A stretch of DNA of 38,605 nt from Perkinsus olseni (lineage: Eukaryota; Perkinsozoa; Perkinsida; Perkinsidae), in the NCBI GenBank assembly GCA_013115135.1, contig JABANP010000499.1:1-38605 (forward strand), read 5' to 3'. The translations under genes were made by a program, and so were the position numbers. The notes beneath the pieces are model-generated. The model saw nothing but the letters and a program-made list of their open reading frames with translations, ran no database searches and was not told the origin of the DNA. Position 1 is the stretch's first letter. The number at the start of each line of letters is the position of its first letter. Of this stretch, positions 21,431-30,466 are shown piece after piece.

Positions 21431-22820
21431 TTAGTGGAGTCCACTAGAGTCTACAGTAGACTGTCCAATCATTCGAGCAGTCGATCCTTCTACACTCTGC
21501 GTCCCTTCAATGAGACCACACTGCTTCGATGAAGTTACTGTCACTGATGCAACTCCCGGGGAGTCACTCCCCTCACCGAGACGTGGCACTGCGTGTCCTT
21601 GCTCGCTGATGCGCATGAGGCGGGTCAATGTTACGCCCGACATGGGGCGGTGGTCGTCTGCCAACCGGGTAGTGGTGCTGAAGCACCGTTCCACAGTTGC
21701 GGTTGAGGTTGGTAGGTACATAACGACGGCGCAGATCTTCGCATGGTTCGGGTACAGTGAGACAAGGCATGGATTACTCAAGAAGTGACCGTGGAAGTCG
21801 CCGTCGTTGGGTAGAGGCGTGTGCTCAAGGTCTCTCTTCAGAAAAGGGACTTCTTGACGGATCGCCTCCTTCCAAGTGCAGGCCACTCCTTCCACCTTGA
21901 TAGAGACAAGCTGGGCCGTGGCTTCATTCCACTCTGGTCGATCGAAGCGTCCAAGAGTGGCCAGGTACAGAACATCGTCCGGGACGATTCGTCCCTGAAT
22001 CAGATTCAGTGAATCTGGCCTTCACCTCAGTGATCAAGTCTTTGATAAATGGGGAGATAACATCGGAAAGGGAGTCCTGGACATGACTCGAGCGGGGCAA
22101 TGAGCGAAACTCGTCAACATCGAGCTCCGCTAACTGTCGCTCGATCTCGGCAGAGTCCTTACAGACGGCCTCGTCGAGAGAGTCAGTATGGTTCAAAGCC
22201 TCGAGGAATTTCAAGAGGTCACTGGTCCTTTTTACGGCGGTACGCCAATTCCACGGACTAAAAGCACTCGGATAAGCGGGCCATAGGTCCTAGGATATCA
22301 CGTAAGATAATGAGAAGCTTAATGTTATATGACTAGCAGAAGAATTTAGCAATGTCCCTACACTTTCTCCGCTCCTCTGCCGGAAAGTCACGGCAACCGC
22401 AGATGCCGCTGAGGGGGTCGATGACGGTGGGGAGTATGACCAGCACTCTATCAATGGCGTTGGACGTAGGTAGCCACCTGGTAGGTGCAACCTCGAGTAG
22501 ACCCTAGTACCTGTCTCCTCGAGCCGGAAGCTTCGCGGAAGAGGCTTTCAAAATGTTACTCTTACGATTAGAGCGGCTAAAAGCCGTATACAATTGTTGG
22601 GTATAGTCCACACACTGCTGCACTAGTGGGTCGACTTCGAGCAAGAACGGAGCACCGACCCAAGGCATGCTCGATGTCGACTCGACACCGAGACCAGGCA
22701 CCTCATTCAACTTCTGTTCAGCGCTCGCGAGGTCCTTAAATGTGCCCTGCACCTTAACATAGCAAGCTTCAAGCTCGGAGCTTGGGCTCCCTAGGCTGGG
22801 ATGTGAGTGCAATGCCGCAT
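21431..22820 (-). CDS. hAT-family transposase (C-terminal part)
   Basis: The exon from 21994 reads RIVPDDVLYLATLGRFDRPEW and continues to SLYPNHAKICAVVMYLP and TSTATVERCFSTTTRLADDHR. This is the hAT C-terminal dimerisation domain (a (T/S)xxxERxFS core followed by R-rich turns; ERCFS at about 21691-21677). An exon ending at 22026 (SPFIKDLITE) joins it in frame through a 31-nt GT-AG intron (22025-21995). A further exon at about 22800-22510 has LVQQCVDYTQQLYTAF. Active hAT enzymes cut and paste DNA with 8-bp target duplications. The N-terminal zinc finger and the catalytic DDE blocks were not located, so this may be a partial or domesticated copy. The 3' end is uncertain because hairpins at 21420-21470 supply the stop. 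Confidence 0.65.
21995..22025 (-). other. 31-nt intron made mostly of a hairpin
   Basis: The frame requires removal of these 31 nt (GTGAAG ... ATTCAG). The hairpin cagattca-g-tgaatctg occupies 22001-22017. A second hairpin, gggacga-t-tcgtccc (21981-21995), starts at the 3' splice site and runs into the exon. Confidence 0.55.
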
Positions 22821-23197
22821 TACCAGTGCGTCATAAATCTTCAATGGCATCCCTCATTCTCTCATCATAAGAGACTTATGCCTGCGTCTCTGAGGGACTT
22901 CACTTGGTAGTGGCGGCGTATGAGAGAACAAACGGTATAAGCTTTAGCTTCAGTGGACAGATGGGGCCCTTTGGACGTTTGCATTTTGGGATAATCCCAA
23001 AAGAACTTAATCAAACTTAAGCATCATCCCTCAAGAATACCGGAACAGCCCTTCCCTCCAGTTGTGGAGATAAATGTCGAGTATGTGTTTGATGGCCGCA
23101 ATTTGCGGCCCGCAAACTTTGTAGTATAAAGTTTGTAGACGCGGCTCACTTAAGCGCGGCTCTGCATTAAGCTTTCTTGATCAGTTTGTCCGAGACG

Positions 23198-24800
23198 TTA
23201 CGAGGGAGACCCAAACATGCATGGTAATCGTGTCCAGCAGCCTTTATGATTGCCGGGAAAGTGCAGATAGGGAATCACAACTTCAGTGACTGTGCAGGAA
23301 TCGAATTCTGCGTTCGAGTACTCCGTGTGGCATGGCCAAAATGCCCTCAAGTCATAGTCCCCCTTTCCAGCCCTCAAGATTATACCATTGGTCTCCTTCT
23401 TCATTTCCTCTCGTAATCTGGCCGATAACTCTTTAGTCGATCCCATCGCAAAGTCGCTTCTCTCCCAGCCTTTCTGGACGCAGAGCTTTTCGAGGTACGA
23501 TTTTCGGTAAGACTTAGTAATCTGCTTAGGACTTCGGCTAAACTTCGAAATTCCGTGGATGCTGCTATATCTATCCAACAGCTGTTGCACATAGAACAAC
23601 TCCGCCTACGTCGGTTGGAAAGGGAGGTATATCCTACCCACTTTTCCACCCCCTTCTGAACAGCCCCAGCGCTGATTTTTAGTATGATATTTTGTACCCA
23701 GCTGGGGTAAGACTTTCCTCGACCTTCTTCCTCCACCTTGGGTACTGTGCCCTTGAGAATCTCAAGTTGAGATAGTGGGCTAGCGCTTGGAGTTTATCCT
23801 AAAATGCGAATAATTTTCCGGAAATTTCCTCGTTAACTAACCTGAACCCGATTATTACGTGGAAAATATTCGCTTCTTCGACAACGTCGTCGAGTAGTTC
23901 CGCAGCCTCTGGGTTCAGCTGTAGACCACCGCTGGAATCTTAGGAAAGTTAAGCGCGTGAACTACCATGCAATTCCATTAATAACTCACCTGTTCTCCTT
24001 CGTTTCTTGTCCACGTCTCCGTGTTGTTCCATTCGAGCAGTACATGAACGTTTCTGTCGTTTGTTTGTCGTTCCTAGAGGTTAATGCAAGCCTTCAAGGC
24101 ATTGCCTTTCAACCTTGCATTGCAAGGTAATTGATGGAAAGTTAGATTACTTGTTGCGATTTTTACTCATTCGTCATGAATGCTGAAGGAGGGGGAATAA
24201 TCTTTGCCAACCATGTTTCCCTATTACTTTCAACAGTTCGCAGTGGTCATCATCAAGTTCCATATCGGAGGCGAGTCCCAGTGGCAGGCTGGGTTCGAAG
24301 TCTTGGGAATCTTCGATCATGTCACTGGGGGACGAAGCTTGGACAAAGACTGAGGAGATGAGATAACTAATTACATAGATCAATTTTGCTTCCACGGCAG
24401 TTTTACTTTCAAGTTTAGAGTTTCAACGGGCTTACCAGGTAAGTCTCACCTTGACCGCCGTCTTGATTCCCCTGTGGTGCTTTAGTTGTGAAGCTCCCTT
24501 GGGGTTGAATTGCGGTAGCCGCGGGTGCACCACTGATTACTGATGTGAGACAATTAATGACAGTCCATATGGTAATTCCATGCATTGTGGTTTACCTTGA
24601 CCGCCGTCTTGATTCCCCTGTGAAGTTCACAGGGGAAGTGAGGGTTCAACAACCCTGTTGTTGAGTTGAGCTGCCTTGGGGTTGACTCAACACCAAGGCA
24701 GCCCAACAAATGTACACACTCCGGTTGAGTTGCGGTTGCAGCGGAGGAGGTCTGCTCATGAGCAGAGGAGATCCCTGGAACGATCACGAGCATCGTAAAG
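23198..24800 (-). CDS. Unrecognised multi-exon protein
   Basis: Several coding-like exons lie in order. One at about 24560-24445 carries ATAIQPQGSFTTKAPQGNQDGGQG, and one near 24330-24230 carries DFEPSLPLGLASDMELDDDH. An exon at 23940-23852 has LQLNPEAAELLDDVVEEA and NIFHVIIGFR between good splice sites. Another at about 23800-23690 has DKLQALAHYLNLRFSRAQY, and one at 23516-23260 has SYLEKLCVQKGWERSDF and TKELSARLREEMKKE. The LNPEAAELLDDV helix recalls histone-fold TAFs, but one helix is not enough to name it. Joins are partly unresolved. The gene lies directly upstream of the transposase on the same strand, so some exons could be the missing N-terminal part of that protein. Confidence 0.4.
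24448..24622. repeat. 29-nt direct repeat, copies 117 nt apart
   Basis: Exact copies at 24448-24476 and 24594-24622, starting accttgaccgccg and ending attcccctgtg. Flanking sequence is also related (ggggttgaattgcggtagc against ccggttgagttgcggttgc), so a larger segment was duplicated. Copy 2 runs into a perfect hairpin at 24615-24635 (cccctgtgaa-g-ttcacagggg); copy 1 does not. Confidence 0.9.
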
Positions 24801-25220
24801 TGTCGTCGAGGGGGAGATTCTCCCCCGGGAGAACCCCCACAGCTGCCACGAGAACCGTCCGTGGCTAGAGATTGGCTAAAGATTCTCTAGTAGAGAATGA
24901 CGATCGACGGTAGCACTCGAAGTTTCTACGAGCCGTACGAATAAGCTAAACCACAAGAATAGGATGGACACCAATGACTATACCATAGTGCAATTCCGGC
25001 AGTTCCGGCAAGTATATGGGGCAAAATAACAATCGATCAAACAATCGATATATTCCGAATAACCAAGAAAACCCGAAGTCACGACGGCCGTGACACGACC
25101 CCCACAACACCAGAAACTCTCTGATTGAAAGAATCTTACTCATGATCACGAAACCTAATCCCACTCGGGTTACCCGACTAATGATTCAGTTCCCGAAACA
25201 CTTTAGCCGAATGAGCTGAG

Positions 25221-25356
25221 TGCACGTTCCGTCCAGGGTATATTCGGCGCGAAGGCGTTTGATCCTTTATCAATTTCGTCGCTAGTTTTTTGACCGACGA
25301 GAATGTGGTGGATTGGTCCACCATTTTTCCGTATTCACTCGTCGCCTACGTTTTTT
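25221..25356 (+). repeat. Dispersed repeat, copy 2
   Basis: Aligns by eye to copy 1: GTCCAGGGTATATTCGG, GCGTTTGATCC, CAATTTCGTCGC, CCATTTTTCCGTATTCACTC, CCTACG. Confidence 0.65.
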
Positions 25357-26008
25357 TCCTATGCGGGCGTATTATCGCAGAATGCTCAAAGATCGCTCGA
25401 TTGCCATTCGCTCTTTTCGGCCGAGGGTGATATTTCCGTACATGGTTCTCGGCCAGAAAATAACTCGCTCTGATAACTCGCCTTCAAGCCATAGGCACCA
25501 CAGAGTTCCGCACTAACCTGCCAACCAACACGGCTAGACTATTCTCCACGGTCCAAAAGTTTTGGACTAAAACACACCCGTGTGTTTAGCGAAAAACACA
25601 CGGGTACCGGGTCCTGGACTTGCACGGCCAAGTAATGACCATCGAAATTCAATGGGCGATTGAATCCAATAATTGAATTCACCGGACTTGGAGTCCAGTG
25701 AATTCAATGGCCAATATGGTGATGAAGTTCATCATTTGGCTGAGTGCATGGGCAGCCAAATGTTAGATGTGTTTTGGACCGAGCAGAATCGCCATGTGAT
25801 CTCGGTGAGTCGGTTGGTGTAGCAGGCTCCTGTGCCCAGGGTCCCAAGCTCTAACCATGAACGTGTCAATTTCTGGGACAAATACGAGAGTATGGAAGTA
25901 TCACCCTTGGACGAAAAGATCGACGGACGTGTCTTGAAACGTCTCTTTAAGACAAACGAGCGACCTTAGGGCACTGTACGATAACAGTGTTAACGATATT
26001 TTCATATG

Positions 26009-26158
26009 AAAAAATCGTAGTTGAACTAGCGAATACGAAGAATAAATGCACGAAACGAGCAGTCTTGACAGACGAAAAAACTTGAGACGAAACGAACGAT
26101 GGATCAAACACTTCAGCAAAGAACATGTCCAGGACGGGGCGCTCATGGACGAATCGCG
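26009..26158 (-). repeat. Dispersed repeat, copy 3 (inverted)
   Basis: Read on the minus strand: CGCGATTCGTCCATGAG, CGTCCTGGACATGTTC, GTGTTTGATCCATCG, TTCGTTTCGTCTCAAG, GTATTCGCTAGTTCAACTAC. A long frame stays open across copy 3 (VFDPSFVSSQVFSSVK) and partly across copy 1 (GFDPLFISSKAF), so the repeat may come from coding sequence. Confidence 0.65.
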
Positions 26159-27164
26159 ATACACCTAGATATCGATCACCTGAGATTGAAATTGAAATTT
26201 ATGAGACCGGAGAGGGAAAATATCAATCACCTGAAGTTACAAGAAAACTCACAAGACAGAACTGGGAAAACATCGATCACCTAAAATTGAAAGCAATCGA
26301 TCAATCCGTAGCAATCACGAGAATAACAAATCGTCCAAGATCATTCATTGGCCACAAGACAATATAAAATCACACTCTGATTGAGACTATCGTCCACTGC
26401 GTAGCGGATGCGCTAGCGAAAGAGAAAAAGAACGTGACTTAAGTCCCCAGGGAATCATTCTATGCATTGTGAGCGCTAGACAAAGCGAATGCGTCACCCA
26501 AGATCATCCTCTGAACGCACAGACATATACTAGCCGGGAAACCTCAGATCTACCTCAAGTTCACTCCAGAACTGACACACGAGCCCCAGTCTGAAGCCCT
26601 CTCGCTAAGCTCCACCCGATACAGAACCCCTGTGGTCTTAGCTGCTGAGAAAAATGATCGCCTACGTAAACTTAACCCTCAACTTGGCAATTCGGGAATG
26701 ATACGCCAATCTACGCCGACTCGTCCGGGGTAGAAGAGCCGAGAGTGGTTGACATGCCCGACTCGGGCAGCCCGACCGCATCAGTGCCCAGAGTTCGGTT
26801 AGGCTGGCCGCTGAGCGCTCAAGCTTCCTTCGAAGAGACCCGGAGCAAGTATTGTGGGGCTCTGAACCTGAACGGCGGGACTAGGGCCTAGCCACTGGCC
26901 TGACTACAACACCGACATCTCTGAGCAATATCCAGAAACTGGGGACAAAAACATGATTTCACACAACACATTTCGCAAATCAGCCGCAAATCACATCGCT
27001 GTCGCAGACGCAGTCCTTGTCGCACCCTGAATAGCACAGCAAAACACCTTGGTAAGATCCAGCTTGGATCATCCAAGGGCGCAAGAAGACTTGCACCTAA
27101 TACGAGGCGCATTGGCCCAATGCCATTGGCTATTTAATAGATTTCGGTTAATTTAACCGATATA

Positions 27165-30100
27165 CTACCAGGATGAGTACGGAGACGAAAGGCTGACCCG
27201 CTTATCCGATGTGGCAAAGCTTGGGGCGAAGCTGGGACTCCCCGAGTCCGGCAGTACTTGGTCCTCGTTATTGCCGTGCTTGAATTCTCGCCGTTGTTTG
27301 GATTCCCTCTCAATGTCGTCGAACTCTCTGATAAGTGCTTCCTGTCTCGGAGTCAGCCGCTCGGGCAATGAGAGGGAGAAATGAAGCACAAGGTTCCCCC
27401 TTGGATTCGAAGCAGAGTCGACCGATGAACCTGCGTGTTGACGGAAGCGATATCGGGACACGAATCGGCGAGCTACATGTCCAGAGTGTGCGGTCAACTA
27501 TTTATGATGCCGATCCCATTGTGGTGCGGACTCCACACCACTACGGGATCGGCATCATGAATAGACCGCGGGATTCGAACAAATGCAGGCGGTCCACGAG
27601 CTTACCAGCACTGAGTTTGGGAGGCCCCTTCCCTCTAATTATCCTGCTATTGCCTACAACAAAGCAATGATCAAAGATTCCACACGTTCTGGCAAACTGG
27701 CAGAGCCGAGGTATAATCGCGAATGAGCGAGCTAGACTTCCCACCAGGTAAGGTGTTTGGAGGGATCTGTAATTTGATAATGTCTTTCTCCGAAGTCAGA
27801 CTCGGGATCTCAACAGTCCCGCCCAGGAGGGCTTGGGATAGAGAAACAGGTACAGTCAAGTGCACCTGTAGAAAAAGGGCGCCCTCGAAGCTTGGGCCAA
27901 TGCCCGAAACCCTGTTACATCTTCGTCAACTCGTTTGAATCTCTCATGCTCCTTCACTTTTATCGTGACAAACAAGTCTCCACTCCTTCCTCCACGCAAA
28001 CCGCAGTGACCCAAACCAGGCAACCGGAGCTCCGTAAACTGCCGTGCTCCCGCGGGTACAGAAACGAGTACCTCGAGAAAGAAATAACTGAACACCGGTC
28101 TCCAAACTCCACGCACGAGGTATGAGAACACTTGGATTACTGCATAATCCACGAGGCGTTGGAGAACACGTGGATTACGTCTTTTCGGCGCACCATAGCT
28201 CCCTCCCCTCTACAACTACGGCAAGGATGATCTAAAGTTTGTCCTGAGCCTGAGCATGTATTGCAGGGCATACCTAAGGAAAAGTGAACCGCGGATGAAA
28301 ATCATCCGATGAACCGAAATGAGATCGCTAGACGGCGTGAGTCCTATCCTACCAGTCCTACCTACAAAAGCACAGGAATTCGATATCGAAGATCAGAACT
28401 TCTGATTCAAAAGTCGATTGTTCACGGAAGAGACGCTACGACCTTTCGAGGCAGTATGAAAGCCCTCCGTACCCATAGTCATTATGCCCCTCTCAACTCG
28501 AACCGTTCCCGTACCCTTGCACTGTCGACACCTGAAGCACTTGATATCCCAATACCGGCTCCAACAATAATAGTTCGGAGCACGAAGTCAGAACTGCACA
28601 TCGAATGCGGTCCATAATGCGCCGAGCCTTCATCCGGTATGAAGGTGGGACGAATCATCCCACGACCGCCGATTGTCTAACAGCCCCACTGTGGGGGTCC
28701 ACACACACTTCACACTACCCCTCCACAAGAGAACAACGGTTCCCCGCACAGCAGAAGGTGGAAACGAGAACGTCAACGTGTTACACCCGGGCTAGTTGTA
28801 CATCGTCCAACCGGTCCCTGCTGCGGCTCCACTCCCATTGCAAGTCTCACAACCCTGGCGGCAGGATAGCGCTACTGTTCTGGTGCTGCCGCGCATGGCT
28901 TCCATGAACGAAACCTGCACGGTAGAGGCGCAGTCCCCAAGACCCTCGGCTGAGTCCAAACCGAAATCGAGTCATCTCTCACTTCGATTTCAGTAGTGAT
29001 ATCATCACCCCTCTGAGACACTTGTCCAGCCTGACGATATTTAGCTTGACGGCCGAAAACCTAAGAAATCGGACCTACCCTCAGCCTGACCGTGCACTCA
29101 AGTTGAGTTCACGAGTTGAGGCCACGTTGAGTGACTCAACGTGGCCGTTTGAGCGGGTATCTCGGCAGCATGCGCATGACATCATCCCCGAATGTCCTAG
29201 CGGAAACCAGATCGACACTGCTGATTCAGCAATGCTGTCCCTGTTCATTCGAAGACGCGTCTCGCAACACGCGATCCCCGTTGGCGATTCCCACCGCTAG
29301 TGGCCGCCCGAGGGGTATGATTTAACGGTGGCAGCCCAACATGGCGAGCGTCCCCGCCCGCGGGCTTTCCCAATTTGCAGAGAAGCGCGAGTATATCTAC
29401 CCAACCCTATCGTTCCGTCCTACATGGTGACTAGACGACTAAATGGCGGACGACAGGTCAGGGGTTACCGAGCACTACTTTAGAGAATTCGCTGAACATT
29501 TGACTAGGATCGTGATGCCAGTCTCCAGCAGTGCTCGCCGAGGCTCCGCTACTCGTCGTCCCACTTCCGGTGGAGCCTGCCAGAATCCTCTCGGACACGG
29601 CCTCACGAAAAATTACGATCACCATTTCTCATTTCGCGCTGCTCCCGATCAAAAATGGCCCGCTTTTTCGGATCTGTTAGAATCGCATAAGCGTCCGTCA
29701 AACTAGCCATCCGGCTCTGAGCTTCCGGATCATTAGGATTCCGATCTGGATGGTACCTGAGCCACGACGGTGCTCCCGAGTCACATCCCAGACCAAGCTC
29801 TTCCATGGCATCCGATCATGCCAGGAATCCCACACCAGAGAGAACAACAAATAAGAAATAGAGGCCACGAACATCCTCAATTACGGCGACAACTCTTCTC
29901 TACATAACGGTTTTCCCAAGACGATCTCCATCCACATAAGATGGAGAAAACTGAGGCCCTACCCGGCCACTCCCACACCTCCCATTTCCAAGCTCATTTC
30001 CCTCTCACTTTTTCGCAAGCTCTCTGAATTTCTCCTTAATCTCTTTCTGCGTGGCTGCGGGCGACACTCCCATAATACTGTACGGGTCCTTCTTCCCAGT

Positions 30101-30169
30101 AGTAGAAAAATACCGCTGGTAACCAAACACTGCCGGCCGCATCGCCAGCCGCCGTGCTGAGATCGCCAT
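27165..30169 (-). CDS. Type I DnaJ/Hsp40 co-chaperone, probably mitochondrial (Mdj1/Tid1-like)
   Basis: All four parts of a type I J-protein are present. A basic presequence (MAISARRLAMRPAVFGYQRY) precedes the J domain DPYSIMGVSPAATQKEIKEK and RELAKK|YHPDRNPND, with HPD intact. The J-domain exons 30169-30009 and 29756-29623 join in frame, then a 46-nt intron and a Gly/Ser-rich exon, 29576-29479. Four zinc motifs follow: CETCNGSG (about 28850), CRQCKGTG (about 28530), CNTCSGSG (about 28255) and CRSCRGEG (about 28220). C-terminal domains: VSVPAGARQFTELRLPGLG (about 28060), LLGGTVEIPSLTSEKDII (about 27830), IIRGKGPPKLSAG and GNLVLHFSLSLPERLTPRQ before TAG at 27165. It would stimulate mitochondrial Hsp70. 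An alternative ATG at 30268 adds 33 residues; 30169 is preferred for its presequence. The exon linking the Gly/Ser part to the zinc region is only partly resolved. Confidence 0.9.
27431..27605 (-). other. DnaJ intron holding a large hairpin and a B-box-like motif
   Basis: GTAAGC ... CACGCAG, 175 nt, phase 1; removal joins PPKLSAG to SSVDSASNPRGNLVL in frame. It contains an inverted repeat at 27504-27558 (14-bp perfect outer arms atgatgccgatccc, with partly paired inner arms). It also contains TGTTCGAATCC (27581-27571), close to the tRNA B box. Confidence 0.75.
28915..28982 (-). other. DnaJ intron whose 5' splice site sits in a hairpin loop
   Basis: 68-nt GT-AG intron; removal joins GDDITTEIE to VSFMEAMRGSTRTV in frame. 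Exon end and intron start form a 10-bp stem (ctgaaatcga with tcgatttcgg, one G-T pair; 28961-28993), so GTGAGAG lies in the 13-nt loop. Confidence 0.7.
29120..29146. repeat. Perfect hairpin, 13-bp arms, 1-nt spacer
   Basis: ggccacgttgagt-g-actcaacgtggcc, within the DnaJ gene between the Gly/Ser-rich exon and the first zinc-motif exon, probably intronic. Confidence 0.9.
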
Positions 30170-30466
30170 GACAACAGTGGGGTCGCGAAGAAGCTTCTCA
30201 GCAACGACCAATGTACACGCGAGCCTGTTCGAAGGGCCCAAATCATCACCCGCTCCCTGCGACAGCATCCCTGGTGGCCTCGAAAACTCATCGATAATCC
30301 CCCCGTGTGGCCGCTATTAAACTACAACGCGATACTCGGTCGCATACTAGAAAATGGACAACATTGGATCGGATCGCTAAGGTCAGTGTACAATACGATT
30401 ATCAAACCCGTGGTGAGGTCCACTAACGAACCAAAACGATGTCGAGCGGAGGTGATAAAAGTCCAA

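Larger units (their letters stand above)
24800..27160. other. Repeat- and hairpin-rich stretch without supported genes
   Basis: Hairpins: 24810-24826 (gggggaga-t-tctccccc), 25551-25567 (gtccaaaa-g-ttttggac), 25577-25604 (cccgtgtgttt, 6-nt spacer), 25672-25708 (16-bp stem with one mismatch, 3-nt spacer) and about 27145-27161 (tcggttaa-t-ttaaccga). Two copies of the dispersed repeat lie here in opposite orientation. A cysteine-rich minus-strand frame at 27112-26888 shows no recognisable motif. Confidence 0.6.

Noticed and set aside
29744..29780. Relic of a dinoflagellate-type spliced leader (gtggctcag before the second DnaJ exon)
   Set aside because: Only the last few bases resemble it and they form an ordinary 3' splice site.
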